DNA of 64,000 nucleotides from assembly GCA_030762935.1 (NCBI GenBank), contig CM060900.1, positions 394,433,632 to 394,497,631 of the forward strand. Reading direction: 5' to 3'. Both the position numbers and the translations under genes were made by a program. This document shows, in pieces, positions 1-7,533 of this stretch. The notes under the pieces were generated by a model, which searched no databases, was not told the origin of the DNA, and saw only the letters and a list, made by a program, of their open reading frames with translations. Source of the stretch: Hymenopus coronatus. Lineage: Eukaryota; Arthropoda; Insecta; Mantodea; Hymenopodidae. Within the stretch, counting starts at the first letter, position 1. Each line of letters starts with the position of its first letter.

Positions 1-640
1 TTTTGGAAGATATTATACCTAGATATGAAGTTTGATATTTAGTCAAGTTTTCGCCTTTAGGCATGTTCTTCAGAGACAAACAGAAACGTGCGAGGTATAA
101 ATATTTTTCTAAACATGTTTAGACTATTTTCATTTGGAGAGAGCGAAACGTATATTTCCGGTGAAATTTCAGTGACCAGCTTTGGTGTAATACAATTCCT
201 CCTCTAATCACTATAAATTTGTGGTAGAGAAAGTGAAAATAGACAAACCTTTTACTTGATTTTGTATAATATAATTGCACTATTTATTGTATGCGTAATT
301 GAAGAAGCGCGATTTTTTTATTAAATACGCAATTATATACATATACCTCATTTGACAGCACTCTGTTCCCTGTACTCACGAGTAGGTCCTGGGGTGTAAG
401 TTCTACAAACATGCAGAGTAATCTAAGTAAAATCATGTCATTTTTTTGTATCATGTGATGTTAGATCTTGCACTGCTCTTTAAGCTTTGAATTCACAAAA
501 CATCAAATCTCGCCAATTTTACAGCATTGAAAGTCATTGCAGAAATGTCCAAAAATGCCATACTTGGTGTCTAGGGTGACATTGCAAAACGGACACCACC
601 TTTCAGGCATATTAAAGCACTTTAGAAACAAAACAAAAAA
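1..640. other. AT-rich non-coding sequence with a diverged repeat copy
   Basis: No convincing gene is visible. Around 130-245 there is a diverged copy, in reverse orientation, of the host repeat that flanks the Polinton: a 'tatatttccggtgaaattt' stretch followed by a 'gtggtagagaaagtgaa' stretch. Other diverged copies lie near 42.55, 62.03 and 63.05 kb. Confidence 0.5.
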
Positions 641-646
641 AGATAT

Positions 647-705
<59 letters not shown>
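641..705. repeat. (AT)n microsatellite
   Basis: An uninterrupted run of about 30 AT dinucleotides. It produces spurious Tyr-Ile reading frames. Confidence 0.95.
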
Positions 706-706
<1 letters not shown>

Positions 707-776
707 CTTTCTAAAAATAGCAGAAGAACAAGAAGAAAAGCTTACAATAGATTAAAAGAAGGAGGAAGTTCGAAGT

Positions 777-1448
777 CTAGGTGTGGTGACGGAATCTCTG
801 GGCACGCACCCGCTCCTGCCGAATCCGATGGACCTCCCGTTGCGGAGGGTACGGAGAGAGCATGCTTCTTGACCTCCGGGGAACAAGAGGTGGTCTTGGC
901 GTTGGCTCGACAAATTCTCTGAAGAAGTCTCTTGAGAGGGCGCTGTCCCAGTTGTCCTCAACTCCCTCGAAGATGTTCAATTGCGAGGTAGGAAATGCGA
1001 TGGTGGTGCCCTCGGATATATTGTCCGGCACTAAACCTTGAAAGTCGGTTTCGTCCGACGCTGCGATGGAACGAGGTGGAACTCCCTCGAAGATGTTCAA
1101 TTGCGAGGTAGGAAATACGATGGTGGAGGCCTCGGATATATTGTCCGGCACGAAAACTTGAAAGTCGGTCTCGTCCGACGCTGCGATGGAAAGAGGTGGA
1201 GAATCAGGAGGGGGTGTTGCTGGACCACGGCCCTCACTATCAACCGTCGCAATCGAGGCTCCTACCGAATTCTCACCAAACGTGGCATACCATGAGTCTT
1301 GGAATAACTGTTGCAACCTTTGCCGCACATGCGCGTTATTTAGGAAAGAATCCCATTGCGCTGGCCGAGACAAAGATCTTTCACTCCCGCTGAATGATGA
1401 TGATGCTGGAGATGAAGCTGGACAATTCTGCTGCTGATCACAAGCCAT
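777..1448 (-). CDS. hypothetical protein with two 40-residue tandem repeats
   Basis: The reading frame gives about 223 residues from the ATG at 1448; an upstream in-frame start-like codon at 1475 is less natural. I do not recognise the family. The N-terminus is Gln/Ser/Ala-rich, followed by a helical-looking stretch (DSFLNNAHVRQRLQQLFQ). Two near-identical 40-residue repeats then each contain ASDETDF and SQLNIFEGV motifs. The C-terminus is Arg/Pro-rich and basic. There is no signal peptide or membrane segment. The local base composition is more GC-rich than the flanks. The 5' end overlaps a 190-bp segment that recurs at 2.6 kb on the far side of a minisatellite. It could be a fragment of a mobile-element or virus-derived gene or a host exon; the function is unknown. 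Confidence 0.4.
   Translation of the reverse strand: MACDQQQNCPASSPASSSFSGSERSLSRPAQWDSFLNNAHVRQRLQQLFQDSWYATFGENSVGASIATVDSEGRGPATPPPDSPPLSIAASDETDFQVFVPDNISEASTIVFPTSQLNIFEGVPPRSIAASDETDFQGLVPDNISEGTTIAFPTSQLNIFEGVEDNWDSALSRDFFREFVEPTPRPPLVPRRSRSMLSPYPPQREVHRIRQERVRAQRFRHHT
961..1200. repeat. two tandem 120-bp units inside an ORF
   Basis: The units 961-1080 and 1081-1200 both begin actccctcgaagatgttcaa and differ at only a few positions. The length is a multiple of three, so the repeat adds 40 residues per unit without breaking the frame. Confidence 0.9.
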
Positions 1449-1610
1449 GCTGAATATTGAATACCAATGCTGCAATTATATGCTGCAGAGAAAGGCAAAA
1501 AGCGATGGGTGGGGGGGAGCTGTTCACACGGGACAGAAAGCAATGTCGGCGCTCCGACTGGAGATGATGCAAGATTGTGCAAGCCAGAAAAACTCCACCG
1601 GATGTGAACC
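1425..1610. repeat. direct repeat flanking a minisatellite, left copy
   Basis: This segment (gaatattgaataccaatgc, then a purine-rich run and ttcacacgggacagaaagc) recurs at about 2583-2745 at roughly three-quarters identity by eye. The two copies bracket the minisatellite. Confidence 0.7.
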
Positions 1611-1654
1611 AGACATCCACATGGTACGTTGCGCAATAAGCTGAGCTAATGACT

Positions 1655-2580
1655 TCCGGTTACATCGGTGAAAACAGAAGAACGGGACGAGAAGGCATTG
1701 TGAGCGTAAAAGAACGGTACGAGAATGCAATGCGAGCGTAAATGAAGAGCGGTGCGAGAAGGCGATTGAAGTGTAAAGGAAGAACGGACCGAGAAGACGG
1801 TGTGAGTGTAGAGGAAGAACTGGCCAAGATGGTGTGATGTGAGTGCAGAGATGAACGGGTCGAGAAGGCGATGTGAGTGTAAATGAAGAACGTGCCGAGA
1901 GTGTGATGTGAGTGTAAAGGAAGAACGGGCCGAGAAGCCAATATGAGCGTAAAAGAAGAGTGGATCGAGAAGGTGATATGACCATAAAAGAAGAACGGGC
2001 CGGGAAGGTGGTGTGAGAGTAAATGAAAACGGGCCTTGAAGGTAATGTGAAGAAAAATGGGCCGAGATGGCTATGTGAGCGTAAAGAAAAACTGGACGAG
2101 AAGGTAATGTGAGTGTAAAAGAAGAACGTGCAGGGAAAGCGATGTGAATTGTAAAGAAGAACAGGGCGAGAAGACGATGTGAGTGTAGAGACGAACGTGC
2201 AGAGAATGTGATGTGAGTGTAAAGGAAGAACGGGCCGAGAAGGCGATGCGATTTGAGTGTAAAAGAAAGTGATTTAAAATGACAACCGCATTAAGACAGC
2301 AATTAAAACATTTGACAATGCATAGCCGGTAGCTATAGCTCCCTTCTATTTGAATAAGGAGATTCTGCTAATGTTTATCTCTATTAGCATGGTGTTGAAC
2401 AGGCAAGAAGGCGATGGGAGGGGTAGTTGTTCACGAAGAACGGACCGAGAAGGCGATGTGAGTGTAGAGGAAGAACGGGCCGGGATGGCGATGTGAGAGT
2501 ACAAGAAGAACGGGTCGAGAAAGCGATGCGAGCGTAAAAGACGAACGGACCGAGAAGGCTATGTGAGCGTAAAAGAAAAC
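1655..2580. repeat. ~35-bp minisatellite array, degenerate
   Basis: Imperfect tandem units of the form gaagaacgggccgagaaggcgatgtgagtgtaaa run through 1655-2275 and again through 2430-2580. A non-repetitive AT-rich interruption lies between them (2276-2400). Long Arg/Ser/Phe/Leu-rich reading frames on the minus strand here are products of the repeat and are not genes. Confidence 0.85.
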
Positions 2581-2582
2581 GG

Positions 2583-2745
2583 AAGCTGGAGAACTCTGCT
2601 GATAAATACTGAATACCAATGCTACAATTATATGCAGCCGAGAAAGGCAAGAAGACGATGTTCACACGGGACAGAAAGCGGTATCAACACACCGACCGGA
2701 TACGGTGCAACGTTGCGCAAGCCAGACAATCTCTGTGAGAAAGAA
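2583..2745. repeat. direct repeat flanking a minisatellite, right copy
   Basis: Counterpart of 1425-1610. It starts with the same gctggaga/caa..ctctgctg context and continues through ttcacacgggacagaaagcg. Confidence 0.7.
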
Positions 2746-2849
2746 ATATTTGCACACTATAAGTATGGTATTCGTTCTTTAGAGAATACATTGCTTGTAC
2801 AACGAATATAATATAACATATTGAGAGAAAAACAAAATTTACAAATAAA

Positions 2850-3527
2850 AGTTACACGGTAGAATTTAATACACAACAAAATATCCATATTAAAATACAT
2901 ATTAGCTGATATAAATGTGTGCAAGATGTCTTATATACTGTGGATTTATAAAGTTTAAGGGAGAGAATTTCTTTTTCTTGATGACAACTTTTTACTTTCT
3001 TTATACAGTGTATAGAGAAGGTAATGCACTCCACCAAAAAATTCGATTCCGAGATTTCACCGGAAATATATGTTTTAAGATCTCCTGTATCCAAAAAAAA
3101 AGTACTTTCAGAAAAAGGTCCGTGTGTGTCCGTGTGTCTGTGAACACGATAACTCAAAAACGAAAAGTCGGTAAAATACCAAACTTGGTACTTAACTTTA
3201 GTATCTTCCATGGATGCGACACGAAGATTTTGTGAAAAATCCCCCACCCCAAACTGCCCTTTACATAGAACATGTATGGAAAATTTTTGGTTGCCGGGAA
3301 TCGAACCCGGGACCTCCAACGGCCATATTAAAATACATATTAGCTGATATAAATTTCTGCAAGATGTCCTATATACTGTGGATTTATAACGTTTAAGGGA
3401 GAGATAATTTCTTTTTCTTGATGACAACCGTTTCCTTTCTCTATACGCACTATGTACATATCGTATAGAGAACGTACTGCACTCCACCAAAAAATTCGAT
3501 ATCGAGATTTCACCGGAAATATATGTT
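2850..3527. repeat. tandem host repeat, one full unit and left part of a second
   Basis: Unit 1 runs from about 2886 to 3319 and a second unit starts at 3320. Shared landmarks are attagctgatataaat, ccaccaaaaaattcgat, ttcaccggaaatatatgttt, gataactcaaaaacgaaaag and ttgccgggaatcgaacccgg. The last landmark, read on the minus strand, has the T-arm/B-box form of a tRNA, so the family is probably tRNA-derived. The Polinton interrupts the second unit at 3527/3528. Unit 1 keeps the same site uninterrupted. Confidence 0.8.
3522..3527. repeat. 6-bp target site duplication, left
   Basis: TATGTT precedes the left terminal inverted repeat. The same six bases follow the right one at 21571-21576. The uninterrupted repeat unit has the sequence once (aaatatatgttttaagat near 3066-3077). 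Polintons are known to make 6-bp target duplications. Confidence 0.9.
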
Positions 3528-3698
3528 AGTAGTTAATATCCCAGATTAAGCAATGGATTAACGTTAATCCTGCCGCTAGGGGCGCTAGTGGCGCTGTTAA
3601 TCCGCGGATTAAGGCGGATTAAGAGCGCTGTTGGGTGATTTGAAAACTAGCACCAAGAGCGGAAGGATTATCGATAAATCCATTGCTTAATCTGGGAT
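3528..3698. repeat. left terminal inverted repeat
   Basis: Starts AGTAGTTAATATCCCAGATT and matches the reverse complement of 21399-21570 with about five mismatches and one 1-base indel. The repeat is internally symmetric. A 22-bp arm at 3538-3559 is the inverse of 3677-3698, and palindromic GGATTAA/TTAATCC motifs lie between. Confidence 0.93.
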
Positions 3699-4008
3699 TA
3701 TTTTTATTTATTTTTTTCTTTTTTGATACAGTATGATACATAATATTTATTGAAGAAATTGTATTATACAATGACAGCAGAATTGACGCATTATTACGTC
3801 CTATTTATTTTAATACTATATGATGATACACACTATTACACTACTACTTAGCAACTTACAAAATACATGATGATAGTATTACACGATACACAGTTTTATA
3901 TGACACACTATTTTAATACTAATGCACTGTTCACACAAAATAAATTTAAAGTTTGTGGTGATGGAGCACAGTTTTATATGACACACTATTTTAATACTAC
4001 TGCACTAT
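3699..4008. other. non-coding left end of the Polinton
   Basis: AT-rich, no gene. TTTATT hexamers (AATAAA on the minus strand) near 3746 and 3803 could serve as poly(A) signals for the leftward transcripts. The interval 3889-3968 is a tandem duplicate of 3969-4072. Confidence 0.5.
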
Positions 4009-4072
4009 TCAATTGTTTTTTTCAGTTTTCACTTTTTCACACAAAATAATTTTAAAGTTTGTGGTGATGGAG
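3889..4072. repeat. tandem duplication spanning the 3' end of the last gene
   Basis: Both units contain cagttttatatgacacacta, a ttttaatact run and aaagtttgtggtgatggag. The second unit carries the last ~21 codons and stop of the leftmost gene; the first is an untranslated, truncated copy. The second unit is about 24 bases longer. Confidence 0.8.
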
Positions 4073-4521
4073 AGATGGTCGGAATCACTGCTGTCGCTGT
4101 CGATCCTGAAAATAGGTTTGGTGATGCAGGTGAGAAGAAGATGATGAAAGTTGTTGTTGTTGTGTGTTTCTATGGTTGGTATGGCCACCACGAACTCGTT
4201 GGAGAAGCTGGTGGATAAGCACCCATCCGATGTGGCATTGATGTCAAGGTTGGGAATCTTGTTGTGGCACAGGTATACGGATAGCTGAGCATTTGATCCG
4301 TGAGGATTAGCCTTGGAAGGGAGGCACTTGACATGGATGGCTTGGGAATTTTCGGTGATGAGTTTGACGATGATTTGTTTTTGATTGCCGAAGAAGGTGG
4401 TTTCAGTGGAGAGTAGGGCAACTTGGGAATATTGGCCATTAGCGGCGAGCTGGGGTAGAAATAGGAGTTTTAGGAGTAGGTTATTTCCTACGTGCACGGG
4501 ATCGATTTCGCAGGGGTTCAT
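4009..4521 (-). CDS. uncharacterised Polinton protein, 170 aa
   Basis: A family I do not recognise. The N-terminal ~115 residues look like a compact beta-rich domain (LLSTETTFF, QIIVKLITEN, AIHVKCLPSK). A low-complexity Asn/His run and an Asp/Ser-rich acidic patch (DSDSSDSDH) follow, then a short tail encoded within the local tandem duplication. There is no signal peptide or membrane segment. Its ATG overlaps the stop of the upstream 102-residue gene as ATGA (4518-4521), so the two were probably made from one transcript. It is the last gene before the left terminal repeat. It may be partner or paralogue to the 102-residue protein, but nothing in the sequence proves a role. Confidence 0.6.
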   Translation of the reverse strand: MNPCEIDPVHVGNNLLLKLLFLPQLAANGQYSQVALLSTETTFFGNQKQIIVKLITENSQAIHVKCLPSKANPHGSNAQLSVYLCHNKIPNLDINATSDGCLSTSFSNEFVVAIPTIETHNNNNFHHLLLTCITKPIFRIDSDSSDSDHLSITTNFKIILCEKVKTEKNN

Positions 4522-4826
4522 TGTGGATCGAACTTCACTAGATATTTTTTTAAACCGTTTGAGAGTTTTTCTTCGCCTTGGTAGGTGAGGGTAAACTTGG
4601 TATTAGAGAGGTTTTGGATGAGTTCAGGAGTAGCCTTACCAAATCTTGCAGGTAGGAAGACTTCGGTTTCTTCGTCGATTTTTACGACGGTCCTGGGTCC
4701 GTATTTTGTACCGAGGGATCTGACGCCTTGCACTGAGTATGGCACGTTTTGCTGTAGCTGAGAAACGCTTAGAATGTCTGTGTTGTTGGACAGGTCTTCG
4801 AGTAGACGGAGGGGGTCTTGACCCAT
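4518..4826 (-). CDS. small Polinton protein, possibly OB-fold/ssDNA-binding-like, 102 aa
   Basis: An intact 102-residue frame. The central pattern YSVQGVRSLGTKYG followed by PRTVVKIDEETEVFLPARF alternates as in a beta-barrel. It resembles, to my eye only, short ssDNA-binding OB-fold proteins; that assignment is a guess. A TATA-like box (4852-4861 read on the minus strand) lies 26-35 bases upstream of the ATG, so this gene probably has its own promoter, embedded in the preceding reading frame. An in-frame TGA sits two codons before the ATG, which fixes the start. The stop overlaps the next ATG (ATGA). Confidence 0.6.
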   Translation of the reverse strand: MGQDPLRLLEDLSNNTDILSVSQLQQNVPYSVQGVRSLGTKYGPRTVVKIDEETEVFLPARFGKATPELIQNLSNTKFTLTYQGEEKLSNGLKKYLVKFDPQ

Positions 4827-5118
4827 GGTTCACTTGTTGCACCAGTGACAGTTTTTTTATAAACGGCAGTGGTCCGTCGAACTGTGTTCTTTGTGACGGG
4901 AGGTTATAGTGGTTTTTGCACCGTTGGTATGGGGCACAAGTGTGTTGGATGTGAGCAGGAATGTATTTCCACACGACGCCCACGTCTTCAGGTGGGTAGC
5001 GGTTGAAGATGGCGCTACAGTTTTCTAGAAGAACTTGTCGTTCCTGAGGAAGAAGTGCCTCGATGCGCCTCTGGTTGTCTAGGTACTTGACGAGCACGTC
5101 GAAGCAGCCACAGGTCAT
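4636..5118 (-). CDS. uncharacterised ORF, N-terminal ~100 residues plausible
   Basis: The frame starts with an ATG that overlaps the stop of the zinc-ribbon ORF as ATGA (5115-5118), which supports a real start. The first ~105 residues look protein-like (LVKYLDNQRRIEALLPQE, then FNRYPPEDVGVVWKYIPAHI). From about 4825 downward the frame runs antiparallel in codon usage and overlaps the better-supported 102-residue gene. There it becomes Arg/Pro/Gln-rich, so the C-terminal half may not be a real conserved domain. The family is not recognised. Confidence 0.4.
   Translation of the reverse strand: MTCGCFDVLVKYLDNQRRIEALLPQERQVLLENCSAIFNRYPPEDVGVVWKYIPAHIQHTCAPYQRCKNHYNLPSQRTQFDGPLPFIKKLSLVQQVNHGSRPPPSTRRPVQQHRHSKRFSATAKRAILSARRQIPRYKIRTQDRRKNRRRNRSLPTCKIW
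4852..4861 (-). promoter_or_regulatory. TATA-like box for the 102-aa gene
   Basis: Reads TATAAAAAAA on the minus strand, 26-35 bases before the ATG at 4826. The spacing matches the boxes at 6919-6927 and 21150-21157. Confidence 0.5.
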
Positions 5119-5288
5119 GAGCAGCGCCTGTTGTTGAAGTATCTGTCGCGAAAGTTGTCGATTTGGTCTCGGAGCTTGGCGAGTTGTTGGAAGAACACCG
5201 CTTCACACCTGGAGCACAGGTTTGTGTTGCTGGGACTGGAGATTTGGCAGCAACAATGTTTGCAGCGGAGTTCCTTTGCGACTGGCAT
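5115..5288 (-). CDS. small zinc-ribbon protein, 57 aa
   Basis: The frame contains a C-x2-C-x12-C-x2-C pattern (CKHC then CSRC), the form of a zinc ribbon, followed by an amphipathic helix (QQLAKLRDQIDNFRDRYF). An upstream ATG at 5327 is possible, but it lies only about 11 bases from the TATA box at 5338-5344. Transcription should start near 5313, so I prefer the ATG at 5288 (MPVAKEL). The stop overlaps the next ATG as ATGA. It is possibly a small transcription-related or DNA-binding factor. Confidence 0.5.
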   Translation of the reverse strand: MPVAKELRCKHCCCQISSPSNTNLCSRCEAVFFQQLAKLRDQIDNFRDRYFNNRRCS

Positions 5289-5310
5289 TCCCGAACGCTG
5301 GATCCACACT

Positions 5311-5448
5311 GTGTAAGGCGGAAGCATTGGAGTGGGAATTTATAGGGATTTGAGAAACCGCAGATCCGGGAAGTGCTAATTGGATGTTATTACATCCGCA
5401 GTGTGTAAGGCGGAAACGCTGGTGTGGGAACTTATTGGGATTTGAAAT
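5311..5448. repeat. imperfect promoter-region duplication
   Basis: The segments 5311-5355 and 5401-5448 share gtgtaaggcggaa, then gtgggaa, then ttgggatttg-type sequence. The first copy retains TATAAAT; in the second the equivalent reads CAATAAGT, so that TATA element is degraded. Confidence 0.65.
5338..5344 (-). promoter_or_regulatory. TATA box for the zinc-ribbon gene
   Basis: Reads TATAAAT on the minus strand, about 50 bases before the preferred ATG at 5288. It lies within a ~45-bp segment (5311-5355) that is imperfectly repeated at 5401-5448. Confidence 0.5.
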
Positions 5449-5511
5449 ATCACAGGAAACCAGTGACCGTTGGGACCGTTGGTGGGAAAGTCCGTTGGGG
5501 ATTCAAATTTT

Positions 5512-6006
5512 TCAAATCCTTTGTGACGTCTCCTGTTTCCTGAGAAGACGGTTTTGATGGACGCTGAATATCCAATCACCGTGGATATGATCGGGAGAGA
5601 TGAAGAAACCGGTGTGGTCCAAATACACCGCTAAGCATGTACCGTAGCATATGCGATCTTGGTCGATCCAGTGCTGCATTTTAGCTGTGGAGATGTATTG
5701 TTGTTCGTAGAAAATGATGTATAAACCTCTTGTAGCCACAAATTGGAATCGTTGGTCCTGCCGTTCCTCGTCTGGCCACTCGTCTGATGTGAACTGGATG
5801 TCGGTGAAATTGGTGTTGGAGAGGACGTAATGGATTTTATTTTCGCAGCTGTGAACTTTGACGGTGATGGATTTTCCGTCGTAGGAATGATCGATGAAAC
5901 GCAGTGCATAATGGACATTCTTCTTGGGATGATTTTCCACTTCGTAGTTTTTAAACACTTTAGATGCTTCGCAGTACACAGAGACATAATTTCTGTAACC
6001 CATGCT
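5512..6006 (-). CDS. uncharacterised Polinton protein, 164 aa
   Basis: The frame is open upstream, but the ATG at 6006 has a strong initiation context (A at -3, G at +4) and begins MGYRNYVSVYCEAS. An ATG at 6072, six bases after the upstream gene's stop, would add 22 residues of less natural sequence. The protein alternates strand-like segments (NVHYALRFIDHSYDGKSITV, NKIHYVLSNTNFTDIQF, GLYIIFYEQQYI, CLAVYLDHTGFFIS) and looks like a small beta-rich domain. There is no signal peptide. The family is not recognised. Confidence 0.55.
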   Translation of the reverse strand, partial: SMGYRNYVSVYCEASKVFKNYEVENHPKKNVHYALRFIDHSYDGKSITVKVHSCENKIHYVLSNTNFTDIQFTSDEWPDEERQDQRFQFVATRGLYIIFYEQQYISTAKMQHWIDQDRICYGTCLAVYLDHTGFFISPDHIHGDWIFSVHQNRLLRKQETSQRI

Positions 6007-6077
6007 GAACGAGCAGCGGCACCAACTGGAACTGGGTACGGTAAGAGTAGAGCAGAGGACATGTTGGAGCATGCGCA

Positions 6078-6887
6078 CTAAGGCGTGTTTTGCGAAATGG
6101 ATAGAGCAAAATGGGGTTTGAGAAAGAGATCGGTTTCTAGGAATGTTCTGAAATTGGCACACCGGATGTACTTGGTAAATTGGGTGAAATTCATGTTTTC
6201 GAAAGGGGTGCCGGCGGCGTGGCAGTGAAGCATGTACTTGTAGTATGCCATAATTTGGTTTTGCACGTCCATTTCTTCTTTCTTCTTGTGATACATGATG
6301 TCGGTGATGATGCGCTGCAGGCTGTGCAAGGTGTTCCACTCTTCGCGGTTGAGCGTGACTGAGGTACCGTGAGGATCTCTGAAGACAATTTTTAGTTTCC
6401 CGAACACGTTCTTAAAGAGGACGGTGACGGTGTCGCTGAATCGATATTCCTGTAAACGACCCTCCGGATGATCCAGGCGTCGGTGAATGATGGGTATGGC
6501 GTCGACGAGTTGATTCCACTCTGTGGAACCCAGGACCACAGCGCTTCGCTGGCCGCATTTGGCAATGGCTACCACCAGCTGGTGCGGGGACAGGGGCGAA
6601 AACCCGACACACACAAATTTGGTGTGTTTGGTGTTGAGGAAATAAATGTCTGATAGAGGGCCTACAAAGGTGCTAGGATGGGTAGGAGGGATGCAGGGTT
6701 GCAGATCGTCATCGTTGAGGCAAATCTTTCTTTTTGCTCGGACGATTTTCGGTGCCTTCAGTGTCCCACTGAAACAATAGAGAATACCATGTGAGTGCTA
6801 TACACCAACAGCCACGTGGCAAAGAAAAGTGTGAAAAAAAGAGGTATGCACAAACCTGTGTGGCGTGATGGCCTCGGTGTTCTGCAT
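6078..6887 (-). CDS. uncharacterised Polinton protein, 240 aa, spliced
   Basis: A two-exon gene. Exon 1 (6887-6856) begins MQNTEAITPH; an 87-bp intron (6855-6769) has a GTTTGT donor and a TATTGTTTCAG acceptor. Exon 2 (6768-6078) continues in frame for the rest of the protein. A perfect TATAAAAGG box lies 32-40 bases upstream of the ATG. A basic patch near the N-terminus (KIVRAKRKICL) may be a nuclear or nucleic-acid-binding signal. The remainder is globular, with a helical segment (SLQRIITDIMYHKKKEE) and several aromatic strands. The family is not recognised. The intron is inferred from splice-site form and restored frame; the unspliced frame gives a start only at a GTG (6614). Confidence 0.6.
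6769..6855 (-). other. predicted 87-bp intron
   Basis: The donor is CACAG/GTTTGTG and the acceptor is TATTGTTTCAG/TG on the minus strand. Removing it joins the ATG downstream of a TATA box to the long open frame in phase. Confidence 0.55.
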
Positions 6888-6918
6888 GGCTCTGGAAGAC
6901 GAGCGATGGTGGGGCGGA

Positions 6919-6927
6919 CCTTTTATA
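6919..6927 (-). promoter_or_regulatory. TATA box for the 240-aa gene
   Basis: TATAAAAGG on the minus strand, 32-40 bases upstream of the ATG at 6887. If the protease transcript is spliced, the protease stop codon (TAA, 6925-6923) lies inside this box. Confidence 0.7.
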
Positions 6928-7533
6928 ACAGCAGGAGCGTGTTCTGAAAGCACATGCGCGAGACAATGTTAAAAAAGAAAAAAGCAATATGAGACGGATA
7001 GTGACGATGAGGTACATCCATGAACTTACCTGTAACGGTTGGCAGGTTTGCTGAGCGTTAGAGCACTTTGTGCGACATACGTCTTTGTAGGTTTTGCGAA
7101 TGACGTCATCGTTATGAGCGTAATTGCTGACGTGAAATTTGGAAAAGAACGTATGCTTAGGGAGACCGGAACAGCGGTGAGCGAGGTAATCGATGACGTA
7201 ATGACCGAAAGTGGTGCTGTCAAAACCTTGCAGTCTTCTGGCGTTGGTTGACCAACGCGTCCCGCAGATTGAATTTAAGAACCGAAGAAAATAGGGGGAA
7301 AGGGGCCCTATGCCCTAACTGTCAAAATATTCCCCCTGTGCTTGATTATCCACAAAGATGCAAACCCAGTGTTGACCAGATTTGGTGCTGGGATCGGTGT
7401 TAGCCACAAGGGCCACGGGAAGCGTTCGAGGACGGTGAAGTGCGGGTAGTCTATCGCAGGGGTAGACGCCTAAAAAGTGGGGGCGCGTAGAGGGGCAGGT
7501 GGATAGAAACTGTTGAATTTGGAAGGTGTTCAT
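6923..7533 (-). pseudogene. adenovirus-type maturation cysteine protease, inactivated
   Basis: Adenain-like proteases of Polintons cut virion precursors. Visible landmarks: FLGVYPCDRLP, LVANTDPSTKSGQHWV with catalytic His at residue 55, and GEYFDS with the acidic residue at 71. An in-frame TAG (7315-7317) then stops the frame. The same frame continues past it for ~95 codons with family-like sequence, but at the expected catalytic Cys (codon 7207-7209) the residue is Phe (STTFGHY). It is therefore doubly inactivated. A splice donor CAG/GTAAGT at 7029 and an acceptor CTTTCAG at 6944 bound an 86-bp putative intron; if used, the protein ends at 6923 (~174 codons). The ATG overlaps the capsid gene stop as ATGA (7530-7533). 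Confidence 0.8.
6944..7029 (-). other. possible 86-bp intron in the protease 3' end
   Basis: The donor GTAAGT follows CAG exactly at a codon boundary, and a pyrimidine-rich tract ends in GTGCTTTCAG. An unspliced read-through frame also exists, so this is a proposal. Confidence 0.4.

Noticed and set aside
1524..2665. Ser/Arg/Phe/Leu-rich minus-strand ORFs of 60-150 codons
   Set aside because: They follow the ~35-bp minisatellite in all frames and show its periodicity; no family features.
3297..3320. Possible tRNA gene from the T-arm-like sequence
   Set aside because: Only the T-arm region is present; no acceptor stem, D-arm or anticodon arm can be paired with it, and it recurs as part of a repeat.
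4830..4862. Frameshift at the A-run joining the 160-codon ORF to the 102-residue gene
   Set aside because: The 102-residue frame lies in the +1, not -1, phase and has a TGA just before its ATG; its own TATA box explains expression better.
5631..6062. Alternative 143-codon frame inside the 164-residue gene
   Set aside because: Composition (Ser/Thr/Pro-rich) is typical of an off-frame reading, while the overlapping frame has strand-like natural sequence. It could still be an overlapping gene, but nothing supports it.
6709..7017. 102-codon frame downstream of the protease
   Set aside because: It spans two strong splice-site pairs and a TATA box; it is better explained as unspliced intron and leader sequence.
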